Assembly: GCA_002425685.1 (NCBI GenBank)
Contig: DIMS01000092.1
Coordinates: forward strand, 3,137-8,917
DNA length: 5,781 nucleotides
Direction: 5' to 3'
DNA from: Synergistaceae bacterium UBA5560
Lineage (GTDB): Bacteria > Synergistota > Synergistia > Synergistales > Aminiphilaceae
A model generated the notes under the pieces. The model did not search any database and was not told the DNA's origin. It worked only from the letters and a program-made list of their open reading frames with translations. Below, piece after piece: positions 1-5,650 of this stretch. Each line of letters opens with the position of its first letter. Position 1 is the first letter of the stretch. Position numbers and translations under genes: made by a program.

Positions 1-182
1 CACCCCCTTCGGAGAAACTATGGCTCCGTGCGTTTTTTCGTTTCACGGGCAACCGACGGCGGGCTTGTTCAAAAACGGCTCAAACACCCTTCGGCCCCAT
101 CGCCAAGGCGGAACGAAAGTGGGTTGCCCTTCGAGGCTTCCTTTGTGTGGAACGTTGAGGCATTGTCCTCCTCTGCGGTCTG

Positions 183-209
183 TTGAGCACTTCGTGCGGT
201 CCTTATAAT
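183..209 (+). promoter_or_regulatory. Sigma-70-like promoter for the Lrp-family regulator
   Basis: A perfect -10 box TATAAT lies at 204-209 and a -35-like TTGAGC at 183-188. The 15-bp spacer is shorter than the usual 17; an alternative -35 CTGTTG at 180-185 gives 18. Transcription would begin near 216, leaving a leader of only about 20 nt that holds the GGAGG at 223-227. The in-frame upstream ATG at 208 sits inside the -10 box, so it cannot be the start of the protein if this promoter is used. Confidence 0.6.
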
Positions 210-234
210 GACTTTGTGGAATGGAGGCAAACCC

Positions 235-753
235 ATGGCGGCAAAAAAGGTGGATCTGGATTCCACTGACTGGAAAATTCTCGCATGTTTGCACCGCAAC
301 GCCAGGGCTACGTTCCAGGAGATCGGCTCCGTCGTTGCAATGACAAGGCCCGCTGTGCGGGAACGGGTACTTCGAATGGAGGAAGCGGGACTCATTGAGG
401 GATACCGTGCAGAGATCAACACAGATGCATTGGGTCGATCCGTCCATGTGATGATTCATTTCAAGTTCAACAGCGACCGAGTATACCCCGGCAAACCCAA
501 CGATGTGTTGATCGGTTTCCTCGATTCCTCGCCCTCAGTGGTTCGCTACTGGGAGATCTACGGAGAGCTGGATTTTCTCATTGAAGCGTCGTTTGACTCC
601 AAGACGAACCTCCATCGATTTCTCGACGATCTTCGAACATATGGCTTTGTACGTTCTCACCTGATTGCCTCGACCTACCATGGGCATTTTCTGGAACTCG
701 ACGAAAGAGAGATATCCTACAACGGAAAAACCGGCGAATTTTCCAAGAAATAA
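235..753 (+). CDS. Lrp/AsnC family transcriptional regulator
   Basis: This is a 172-residue DNA-binding regulator of the feast/famine (Lrp/AsnC) family. Members bind DNA as dimers or octamers and usually sense amino acids or related small molecules. The N-terminal winged helix-turn-helix spans about residues 7-60: it opens with the family-typical D-S-T-D-W-K-I-L and continues through the recognition region TRPAVRERVLRMEEAGLI (37-54) and GYRAEIN. The RAM (ligand-binding) domain occupies about residues 67-155 and includes YGELDFLIEASF (109-120), matching the family's G-x-x-D-[FY] turn. The tail after 155 is slightly longer than usual. I chose ATG 235 because GGAGG lies 7 nt upstream and the earlier ATG at 208 falls in the -10 box. 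It precedes the radical SAM gene by 36-69 nt, so co-transcription is likely and autoregulation is plausible. The ligand and targets cannot be read from the sequence. Confidence 0.93.
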   Translation: MAAKKVDLDSTDWKILACLHRNARATFQEIGSVVAMTRPAVRERVLRMEEAGLIEGYRAEINTDALGRSVHVMIHFKFNSDRVYPGKPNDVLIGFLDSSPSVVRYWEIYGELDFLIEASFDSKTNLHRFLDDLRTYGFVRSHLIASTYHGHFLELDEREISYNGKTGEFSKK

Positions 754-765
754 AGATAAGGAGGA

Positions 766-789
766 CCGTAACCGAAGAAGCGGTAACGG
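766..789 (+). repeat. Inverted repeat between Shine-Dalgarno and upstream ATG
   Basis: CCGTAACC (766-773) and GGTAACGG (782-789) pair at 7 of 8 positions with an A-A mismatch, enclosing the 8-nt loop GAAGAAGC. A strong AAGGAGG (758-764) lies immediately before it and ATG 790 immediately after. The stem could fold out the sequence between ribosome binding site and start codon, or it could be an operator. The pairing is seen directly; the function is inferred. Confidence 0.4.
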
Positions 790-822
790 ATGTATTCGAA
801 AAGAAAAGGGGGCGCGGGGCAC

Positions 823-1509
823 ATGAAGGTAAAAAGGCTGTTTCGACGCGAGGACGGAAAAAAGGTCATGGAGATCAACGTGCTTCCGGCTAAATATTGC
901 ACGTTTCGATGCGTGTTCTGTCCGCTTGGAGCACAGGGCACACAAACGGAAGAAGCGCTCCGTTTTGAGGCGACCGAGACATTTCTGCAGGATTTGGCAA
1001 GACAGATCGAAAAAGAAGAACCCGATGCCCTCTTCATCAATTCGATGGGGGAAGCCTTCATCAACGACCGCCTTGGGGAAGTCATCACCCTAGGCAAGGG
1101 AAAAGACCTGGAAGTTAGTCTCTACACCAACGGCTACCTCTTGGGGAATCCCGGATATGCGGCGCTGGCGCACAAATGTGACGAGGTTTCCGGAGAAATC
1201 AAAGCCATAGATGACGCATCATTCCGCAAACTGCAAAGACCTCCGGCAGGATACTCCCTGAAGGAGTACATCGATCGAATGGTTCGCTTCCGGGAAACGT
1301 ATAGGGGAACCTTCACTGTCTACGTCACCTTGATGAAGGGCATAAACGACGATCCGCAGTCCCTCCAGTCCATACGGTACACACTTGAGAGACTGGCCCC
1401 GAGCCGGGTGGTTCTGGAGACCTTCACGGACGGGAAATTCCGCGACGTGTGGGGAATACCGGAGGACAAAATGGAGGACCTTCGGAAATCCATCCAGGGA
1501 GATCATTGA
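823..1509 (+). CDS. Small radical SAM protein, COG0731-like
   Basis: This is a 228-residue iron-sulfur enzyme of the radical SAM superfamily. The CX3CX2C motif (KYCTFRCVFCPLG; Cys26, Cys30, Cys33) should bind the [4Fe-4S] cluster that cleaves S-adenosylmethionine. NSMGEAF (73-79) matches the second conserved element that contacts SAM. TNGYLL, CDEVSGEIKAIDDASFRKLQRP (119-140) and TLMKGIND (169-176) resemble the COG0731 group, which includes tRNA wyosine-synthesis-type enzymes. The only other cysteine is Cys119, so a second cluster is unlikely. It is shorter than typical COG0731 proteins of about 300 residues, and the substrate is unknown. The start is uncertain: ATG 823 has a GGGGG 10 nt upstream, whereas ATG 790 (239 residues) has AAGGAGG 25 nt away, beyond a possible hairpin. 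The frame is closed by stops at 769 and 784, so nothing earlier is possible. It probably shares a transcript with the Lrp-type regulator and is followed by a strong hairpin. Confidence 0.88.
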   Translation: MKVKRLFRREDGKKVMEINVLPAKYCTFRCVFCPLGAQGTQTEEALRFEATETFLQDLARQIEKEEPDALFINSMGEAFINDRLGEVITLGKGKDLEVSLYTNGYLLGNPGYAALAHKCDEVSGEIKAIDDASFRKLQRPPAGYSLKEYIDRMVRFRETYRGTFTVYVTLMKGINDDPQSLQSIRYTLERLAPSRVVLETFTDGKFRDVWGIPEDKMEDLRKSIQGDH

Positions 1510-1546
1510 AACACGTCGCCCGGTATTTCCGCAAAGAACTCCCGGA

Positions 1547-1578
1547 AAGGGCAGGGGGATCCGGATCCCCCTGCCCTT
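1547..1578. terminator. Perfect 32-bp palindrome, probable terminator hairpin
   Basis: AAGGGCAGGGGGATCC (1547-1562) is followed directly by its exact reverse complement (1563-1578). In RNA this would form a very stable 14-bp stem with a CCGG loop. It lies 37 nt after the radical SAM stop codon, in the gap between convergent genes, so it could end transcription from either side. Neither strand has a T-tract after the stem, so classical intrinsic termination is not assured; it may instead stabilise the 3' end. Confidence 0.6.
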
Positions 1579-1740
1579 CTCCTGTGATAAACTCACGAGC
1601 CAGGGACCGTTTTCGGACAAACCTCATGCGCCACCCTCCGGAGTACCTTGCGGCATGGTCTCCGACGTGCCCTCCCGAAGACCGAACGTTCCGCGTTCTC
1701 CCGAACTTGAAACCCTTGAAACAGGTCTCAAAACGTACCC

Positions 1741-1769
1741 TTTCCGCTGCAACACAGAGAGCGCGGAAA
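1741..1769 (-). repeat. Inverted repeat just downstream of nitrilase
   Basis: TTTCCGC (1741-1747) and GCGGAAA (1763-1769) are exact inverted copies separated by 15 nt, starting 14 nt beyond the nitrilase stop codon. Read on the minus strand the stem is followed by GGGTACGTTTT. This is a weak candidate terminator with a long loop and a short T-run. A direct repeat of CTTGAAAC (1706-1713 and 1715-1722) lies just beyond. Nothing else was recognised in the 1579-1782 gap. Confidence 0.35.
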
Positions 1770-1782
1770 CGGAATCGGCGGA

Positions 1783-2718
1783 TTATGACCGTTTTCGTTC
1801 ATGCACGAGAAGCTCGAAGATGTCCGGCCTGGCGTAGTGGCCGACCACATCCAGGTCGGCCTTTCCGCGGGTGATCGCGTCCAGGTCGAGGTCGGCAAGG
1901 AGGATTTCCTCGCCGCCGAAGCTCGGCCCCGCCAGATAGCCCCCGAAGGGATCGATGATGCAGCTCCCGCCGCGGCACATCACTTCCGGTTGGGATTCCA
2001 GCTCGCCGTATCCATGGAGGTCCGTGGGATACATGTGCTTCTCCACATACTGGTTGCAGGCGAGGACGAAACAGCGTCCCTCGATGGCTATGTGCCGGAG
2101 CGTGCACTGGTATTCGTCACGCTGGTCCGCGGTCGGGGCGAGGTAGAGCTTGACCCCCTTCTGGTACAGGGCGGCCCTGGCGAGGGGCATGTAGTTCTCC
2201 CAGCAGATCAGGGCGCCCATTTTGCCGTAGGCCGTGTCCACCACGGTCAAGGTGCTGCCGTCGTCCTCTCCCCAGATATACCGTTCCGAACCGGTGGGCT
2301 TGAGTTTCCTGTGTCTGCCGAGGAAGCTGCCGTCGGGACCGAAGAAGAGCACACAGCAATGGAGCGTTCCGTCCAGCTCGTTTCCGTTCTTTTCGTTGAC
2401 GCCAATGGCGAGGTAGATTCCCTTTTCGCCGGCCGCCCGGGCGAGGCGGTCCACGTCCGGTCCGGGAACGGCGACGCAATTGTCGTGGAAGCGCTGAAAA
2501 TCCTTTCTGCCTCCCTCCGTGCGGGAACCGATGGCGAAGCCGAAACTCAGCCCCCGGGGATAACAGGGGATGTAGGCTTCGGGGAAGAGCACGAGCTTCG
2601 CGCCCTTTTCTGCGGCCTCGGAAATGAGTCCGAGGGCCTTCTCCAGCGTCCGTTCCCTGTCGAAGAGAACGGGAGATGCCTGCACCACCGCCACACGCAC
2701 CGTTCCGGGTCTTTCCAT
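1783..2718 (-). CDS. Nitrilase (carbon-nitrogen hydrolase, branch 1)
   Basis: This is a 311-residue cytoplasmic enzyme predicted to hydrolyse an organic nitrile to the carboxylic acid and ammonia. The catalytic Glu-Lys-Cys triad is complete: Glu47 in LVLFPEAYIPCYP, Lys138 in HRKLKPT and Cys172 in ALICWENYMPLAR. CWENxMPL is the signature of true nitrilases rather than of amidases or ureidopropionases. Further family blocks are SERYIWGEDDGSTLTVVDT (144-162), APTADQRDEYQ (194-204) and RHIAIEGRCFVLACNQY (208-224). Length is slightly below the 330-370 residues of many nitrilases, mainly through a short C-terminal tail. ATG 2718 is chosen because AAGGAGGAAG lies just upstream and the family N-terminus (VRVAVVQASPVLFDRE) follows at once; the frame stays open upstream but without homology. 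It is the last gene of the minus-strand cluster, 121 nt after the cysteine hydrolase. Substrate preference (aliphatic, aromatic or arylacetonitrile) cannot be decided here. Confidence 0.95.
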   Translation of the reverse strand: MERPGTVRVAVVQASPVLFDRERTLEKALGLISEAAEKGAKLVLFPEAYIPCYPRGLSFGFAIGSRTEGGRKDFQRFHDNCVAVPGPDVDRLARAAGEKGIYLAIGVNEKNGNELDGTLHCCVLFFGPDGSFLGRHRKLKPTGSERYIWGEDDGSTLTVVDTAYGKMGALICWENYMPLARAALYQKGVKLYLAPTADQRDEYQCTLRHIAIEGRCFVLACNQYVEKHMYPTDLHGYGELESQPEVMCRGGSCIIDPFGGYLAGPSFGGEEILLADLDLDAITRGKADLDVVGHYARPDIFELLVHERKRS

Positions 2719-2748
2719 TTTTTCTTCCTCCTTGTGGAACACGACACG

Positions 2749-2780
2749 TTTTCCGGTCCTATGGACCCCGAACCGGAAAA
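2749..2780 (-). promoter_or_regulatory. 9-bp inverted repeat upstream of nitrilase, candidate operator or RNA hairpin
   Basis: TTTTCCGGT (2749-2757) and ACCGGAAAA (2772-2780) are exact inverted copies separated by 14 nt, 31 nt before the nitrilase start codon. A competing 5-bp stem GGTCC/GGACC (2755-2759 and 2763-2767) could form inside it. There is no T-tract after the stem on either strand, so an operator or processing element is more likely than a terminator. A further stem AACCTCC/GGAGGTT (2787-2793 and 2808-2814) lies beside it. I see no convincing promoter in this spacer. Confidence 0.45.
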
Positions 2781-2787
2781 GATCGGA
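2774..2787 (-). repeat. Copy 1 of a 14-nt element shared by two operon spacers
   Basis: On the minus strand this reads TCCGATCTTTTCCG. It matches positions 3644-3657 at 13 of 14 bases. It lies about 56 nt upstream of the nitrilase start and overlaps the inner arm of the inverted repeat at 2749-2780. The match is observed directly; a regulatory role is inferred. Confidence 0.5.
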
Positions 2788-2839
2788 ACCTCCCCCGCCG
2801 GTTTTTCGGAGGTTTGCACGCGATGTTTCGCCTCGGGAA

Positions 2840-3592
2840 TCAGAGCGGTGCGGTGCCGATGCGGAGGCTCGCAAGCGCCTTTCTCGTCGCCGTCTCGAAT
2901 CCGGGAATGATCGAGGAACACCTGTCCAAAATGTCGATGACGACGGAATGCCCTCGCCTTGCGAGCGCTTCCCGCATGTCCCCGGCGGTGTGGAGGACGC
3001 AATGGGAAAGCGCCTCGCCGCAGAGAACGATCTCCCGGATGTCCCCGTCGACGAGGACGGTTTCGACCTCGGGCATGTAGGCGGAGTACTGCTCGACATA
3101 GGGACGGTAGCCCTTGAAGACAAGATCGAGGGGCCTTCCGGTCCTCACGGTATGCCGCTCCAGGGCCAGGGCGACGGAGGAATGGATGTTCGCGCCCTCC
3201 GTGCCCGCGATGCAGTGAATGGGCCAGATGGTGAACTCCCGTTCTCCCTTCGCGGCGAGCTCCCGGAAGTAGGACACCACGTGCGCCCTGACGACGGGAT
3301 TTCTCGGGACCCATGCACATCCGCCCTTCAGGTACATCTCGAGGTCGATGCCGGTGAAGGGCTCGGGGCGTCTCGCCGCGTCGTCCACGCCCTCCCAGAA
3401 CTCGGGGAAGAAGATGGAGCCCCGGGTGTGCACATCGAGGGTCACGAAAATCCTCGCGTACTCCTCCCCGCGTCGGTCAATGTGCTCGGCGATGCGTGCG
3501 CAGTCCTCCTCGGCCCCCGGAACGTAAAGAGACCCCGAAGGACTGCAGAAATCCACCTGCGGGTCCGTGACGAACAGCGCTTTTTTCTTCAC
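2840..3592 (-). CDS. Nicotinamidase/isochorismatase-family cysteine hydrolase
   Basis: This is a 250-residue cytoplasmic hydrolase of the isochorismatase-like fold, most similar to nicotinamidases (PncA), which deaminate nicotinamide to nicotinate in NAD salvage. The triad is present: Asp10 in VTDPQVDF, Lys160 in VFKGYRPYVEQYSAY and the nucleophile Cys198 in CGEALSHCVLHTA. Metal-site candidates are Asp53 and His55 (TLDVH) and His126 (WPIHCIAGTEGANIH). The other expected metal histidine appears to be absent: the corresponding stretch reads SIFFPEFW (59-66). It is longer than classical PncA (about 190-215 residues) because of extra sequence around residues 60-120. I chose GTG 3592, which has AAGGAG 9 nt upstream and begins KKKALFVTDPQVDF, the normal family N-terminus; the frame upstream to 3736 has no homology and runs into the end of chrA. 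It lies between chrA (124-nt gap) and nitrilase (121-nt gap) in the same orientation. The substrate may be an amide other than nicotinamide. Confidence 0.92.
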   Translation of the reverse strand: MKKKALFVTDPQVDFCSPSGSLYVPGAEEDCARIAEHIDRRGEEYARIFVTLDVHTRGSIFFPEFWEGVDDAARRPEPFTGIDLEMYLKGGCAWVPRNPVVRAHVVSYFRELAAKGEREFTIWPIHCIAGTEGANIHSSVALALERHTVRTGRPLDLVFKGYRPYVEQYSAYMPEVETVLVDGDIREIVLCGEALSHCVLHTAGDMREALARRGHSVVIDILDRCSSIIPGFETATRKALASLRIGTAPL

Positions 3593-3621
3593 GGCCTCAC
3601 TCTCCTTTCTCCACTTCAGCC

Positions 3622-3679
3622 GGGCTTTCACCGGAAATCGATGCGGAAGAGATCGGACGGCATCGCCGTGACAAAGCCC
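3622..3679 (-). promoter_or_regulatory. Structured spacer with nested inverted repeats between chrA and the hydrolase
   Basis: The outer arms GGGCTTT (3622-3628) and AAAGCCC (3673-3679) are exact inverted copies. Inside them CAC/GTG (3629-3631 and 3668-3670) and CGATGC/GCATCG (3639-3644 and 3660-3665) can also pair, giving one long interrupted hairpin of about 58 nt. No T-tract follows on the minus strand. It could be an intercistronic stabilising or processing hairpin, an attenuator or an operator. I see no good promoter in the 3593-3716 spacer. Confidence 0.45.
3644..3657 (-). repeat. Copy 2 of the 14-nt element shared by two operon spacers
   Basis: On the minus strand this reads TCCGATCTCTTCCG, differing by one base from the copy at 2774-2787. 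It lies about 52 nt upstream of the cysteine hydrolase start, in the apical part of the nested hairpin. An additional shared TTTCCGGT on the same strand is found at 3630-3637 here and at 2772-2779 in the other spacer. Confidence 0.5.
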
Positions 3680-3716
3680 TTCGACAACTCTACTCCTCCG
3701 TCGCACCGTGCGCCAC

Positions 3717-4949
3717 TCAGAAAACGATCCCCGCACACAGCGCGAGGAACACGATCAGCGGAGCGGGGATCTTTCCCCAGGCCAGCAGCCCCACGGAAAG
3801 GGCCGTTGCGGCCAGGCCGTCGGGCTGAAAACCGCTCGCCCGCATGAGGATCACTGCGGATACGGCAATCAGGCCTCCGGCGACGGCGTTGATGCCCCGG
3901 AGGGAGATGCGCACTGCCCGAATCTGTTTGAGTCCCTCCCACACGGGATAGACAAAGTAGATGAGCAGAAGGCCCGGCAGGAAGATTCCCACGCCCCCCG
4001 CGACCGCCCCGAACACCTGTCGCAGCGCCGAACCTCCTCGCGCCGCCATTCCCCCTGCATAGGCGGCAAAGCTGAACATCGGCCCGGGAAGCCCCTGCAC
4101 CAAGCCGTAGCCGGTGAGAAACTCCTGGTCGGTCATGAACTTCCAGTGCTGGACAAGATCGCTGTGCATGACGGGCACCACCACTTGCCCTCCGCCGAAG
4201 ACCAGGTAGCCGTAGCGGTAGAAGCTCTCGAAGAGGAGGACCGGGCGGCTGTCGGAGAGATGCTCCACGAAGAGTCCGCCCAGCGCGAACAGGGCGAAGA
4301 GCACCAGATAGATCCACGGAGGCGAAAGACGGACCCGATTCCACATGTCTGGTTCGCGGGCGAGGAGAACGCTCGCGGTACCCCCCAAAAGCAGCACCGC
4401 GGGAAAGATCCAGGGAGCGCGAATGAAGTAGGTGGTGACCGCACCGAAGAGGAACAGCAGCATCGTCAGTACATCGGTGACCACCTTTCGCCCGATGCGG
4501 TATGCGGCGACGAGGATGAACCCGACCGCCATGGGACCGAGATAGCGCAGCACCCCGAAGGAGATGTTCCACGCGGCAAGAAACTGGTAGAGGAACGAGA
4601 GGATCGTCATCACCGCGAGCGCCGGAAGCGCCCAGACGAGCATGGTCAGCGCGGCAAGCCGCGGCCCCCCCACCTTGTGGCCGATGGCGACAATGGTCTG
4701 GGTGCTGGTCGGACCGGGAAGAATGCTGCAGAGGGCAATCAGTTCGATCAGATCGGCCTCGCCGAGATAGGCCCGCCTGACCACCATCTGGTCCAGAAAG
4801 ACGCTCATGTGCGCCTCCGGGCCACCATAGGCGCCGAGCGCACAGAGAAACACATCCTTCAGAAAGACCGCCCTGCGGACAGGCCGATTCCCCTGTCCGG
4901 CACGCGCTCCCTTCCCCGGCGAAGGGGAATCGGTTCTTCCGCTCCGCAT
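3717..4949 (-). CDS. chrA: Chromate transporter, two-domain ChrA family
   Basis: This is a 410-residue polytopic inner-membrane protein of the CHR family, whose characterised members export chromate. Both homologous CHR halves are present. The first has the GGPEAH motif (42-47) and ILPGPTSTQT (76-85); the second has FGGGQVVVPV (251-260) and GLPGPMFSF (286-294). About ten hydrophobic segments are visible, including 102-124, 138-150, 160-197, 211-228, 310-334, 353-368 and 377-410. The N-terminal 27 residues are basic and polar and should be cytoplasmic. ATG 4949 has AGGAGG 6 nt upstream. The gene begins 45 nt after the HdeD-like gene, so the two are probably co-transcribed; a small GC-rich hairpin lies between them. 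Many CHR members have no proven substrate, and another oxyanion or organic anion is possible. No chrB-like regulator is seen in the window. Confidence 0.94.
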   Translation of the reverse strand: MRSGRTDSPSPGKGARAGQGNRPVRRAVFLKDVFLCALGAYGGPEAHMSVFLDQMVVRRAYLGEADLIELIALCSILPGPTSTQTIVAIGHKVGGPRLAALTMLVWALPALAVMTILSFLYQFLAAWNISFGVLRYLGPMAVGFILVAAYRIGRKVVTDVLTMLLFLFGAVTTYFIRAPWIFPAVLLLGGTASVLLAREPDMWNRVRLSPPWIYLVLFALFALGGLFVEHLSDSRPVLLFESFYRYGYLVFGGGQVVVPVMHSDLVQHWKFMTDQEFLTGYGLVQGLPGPMFSFAAYAGGMAARGGSALRQVFGAVAGGVGIFLPGLLLIYFVYPVWEGLKQIRAVRISLRGINAVAGGLIAVSAVILMRASGFQPDGLAATALSVGLLAWGKIPAPLIVFLALCAGIVF

Positions 4950-4971
4950 GCGCCACCTCCTGAACGGATCG

Positions 4972-4989
4972 CCCTCCAGGTCGGGAGGG
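4972..4989 (-). repeat. Small GC-rich hairpin between the HdeD-like gene and chrA
   Basis: CCCTCC (4972-4977) and GGAGGG (4984-4989) are exact inverted copies with a 6-nt loop, placed 5 nt after the HdeD-like stop codon and 22 nt before the chrA start. There is no T-tract. It could reduce read-through or protect the upstream message, and it leaves the chrA ribosome binding site (4956-4961) free. Confidence 0.4.
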
Positions 4990-4994
4990 AGGAT

Positions 4995-5567
4995 TTACCG
5001 GGGAGTCATACGCTTGACGAATCTCCGCATCTTGAAGCCCAGAAGCACGAAAATGCCGCCGAAGAAGACGGCAAACACGGCGATCATCCGGAGCAGGGCC
5101 AGTGCGCCCTCTCCCGGGCGCGCCAGCAGGAAGTACCCGAAGAGCACCGCAGCGAGCCCGGCGAGGATGAGCAGCCACTCCCCCTGAATTTCCTTGCGCA
5201 GACGGATCGCCAGGGCGATTTCGAGGACGCCCGTCGCAAGCGCCCAGACGGCGATGTAGAAGAGCAGAGCCAGCGCGGTGATGCCCGGCGCGACGAAAGC
5301 GAGGCTGCCCGCGGCGACACCGACGACGCCCCGAAGAAGGAGAAGCCACCAGTGATCGTGCTCTCTGCGCCCCGAAAGGGCCGTCCAGATGGCGAGCCCG
5401 CCGTCGGCCACGGCGTAGATGCCGAAGAGCAGCACCAGCGTGGCCAGCGAGATTTTCGGCTGGAACCAGGTGAGGAGCCCGAAGGCGATGGCGGCGGCGC
5501 CCCGGAGCATCAGCACCCACCACGCCCTGGAAAGTGCTGTGGTCAACGGATTTTCGATCTTCTCCAT
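4995..5567 (-). CDS. HdeD family (DUF308) membrane protein
   Basis: This is a 190-residue inner-membrane protein of the HdeD/DUF308 family. The namesake is associated with acid resistance in Escherichia coli, but the biochemical role of the family is not established. Six hydrophobic segments are visible, at about 16-34, 40-62, 73-93, 96-118, 131-148 and 158-178. They form three internal repeats, each beginning with a W-containing helix and a small-residue turn: WWVLMLRGAAAIAFG (16-30), WWLLLLRGVVGVAAG (73-87) and EWLLILAGLAAVLFG (130-144), each followed by a Pro-containing loop and a second helix. There is no signal peptide, and the C-terminus is strongly basic (KMRRFVKRMTPR). ATG 5567 is supported by GAGGAGG 9 nt upstream; the longer frame to 5771 would start before the promoter. 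It is the first gene of the minus-strand cluster, directly behind a good promoter and 45 nt ahead of chrA. Confidence 0.9.
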   Translation of the reverse strand: MEKIENPLTTALSRAWWVLMLRGAAAIAFGLLTWFQPKISLATLVLLFGIYAVADGGLAIWTALSGRREHDHWWLLLLRGVVGVAAGSLAFVAPGITALALLFYIAVWALATGVLEIALAIRLRKEIQGEWLLILAGLAAVLFGYFLLARPGEGALALLRMIAVFAVFFGGIFVLLGFKMRRFVKRMTPR

Positions 5568-5621
5568 GTCTTTTTTCCTCCTCTGAAAGTGACGTTTTTC
5601 CCTCCGTCGTGTGGCTGCACA

Positions 5622-5650
5622 AGTATAGCCCAGCGTTCTCCCTGTGTCAG
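5622..5650 (-). promoter_or_regulatory. Sigma-70-like promoter of the minus-strand operon
   Basis: Read on the minus strand, CTGACA (5650-5645, five of six bases of TTGACA) and TATACT (5627-5622) are separated by exactly 17 nt. Transcription would begin near 5615, giving a leader of about 48 nt to the HdeD-like start. This is the best promoter in the window and probably serves the whole cluster. It rules out the frame extension of the HdeD-like gene to 5771. Confidence 0.7.

Noticed and set aside
10..38. CGGAG/CTCCG stem followed by six T residues, a possible terminator of a gene to the left
   Set aside because: The stem is only 5 bp with a 9-nt loop, the T-run is separated by TGCG, and no upstream gene is visible in the window.
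20..208. Possible 62-residue protein with GGAG just upstream
   Set aside because: The sequence has no recognisable features, overlaps the regulator promoter and has a composition like non-coding DNA. The GGAG alone is not enough.
1801..2910. Open frame of 369 codons on the plus strand
   Set aside because: It is antisense to nitrilase, whose triad and length are intact; the predicted protein has no recognisable motif.
1783..3123. N-terminally extended nitrilase of 446 residues starting at 3123
   Set aside because: The extension overlaps the cysteine hydrolase gene in another frame and lacks homology. ATG 2718 has a strong ribosome binding site and begins at the family N-terminus.
2840..3736. 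Cysteine hydrolase starting at ATG 3736
   Set aside because: The extra 48 residues overlap the chrA end and are Arg-rich without homology. GTG 3592 has AAGGAG and gives the usual N-terminus.
2624..3847. Open frame of 407 codons on the plus strand
   Set aside because: It is antisense to the nitrilase start, the cysteine hydrolase and the chrA end, has no ribosome binding site and its protein resembles no family.
3628..5622. Open frame of 664 codons on the minus strand
   Set aside because: It runs through chrA and the HdeD-like gene in another frame, is very rich in Arg, Ala and Gly and has no family motifs. It is a shadow of GC-rich codon use.
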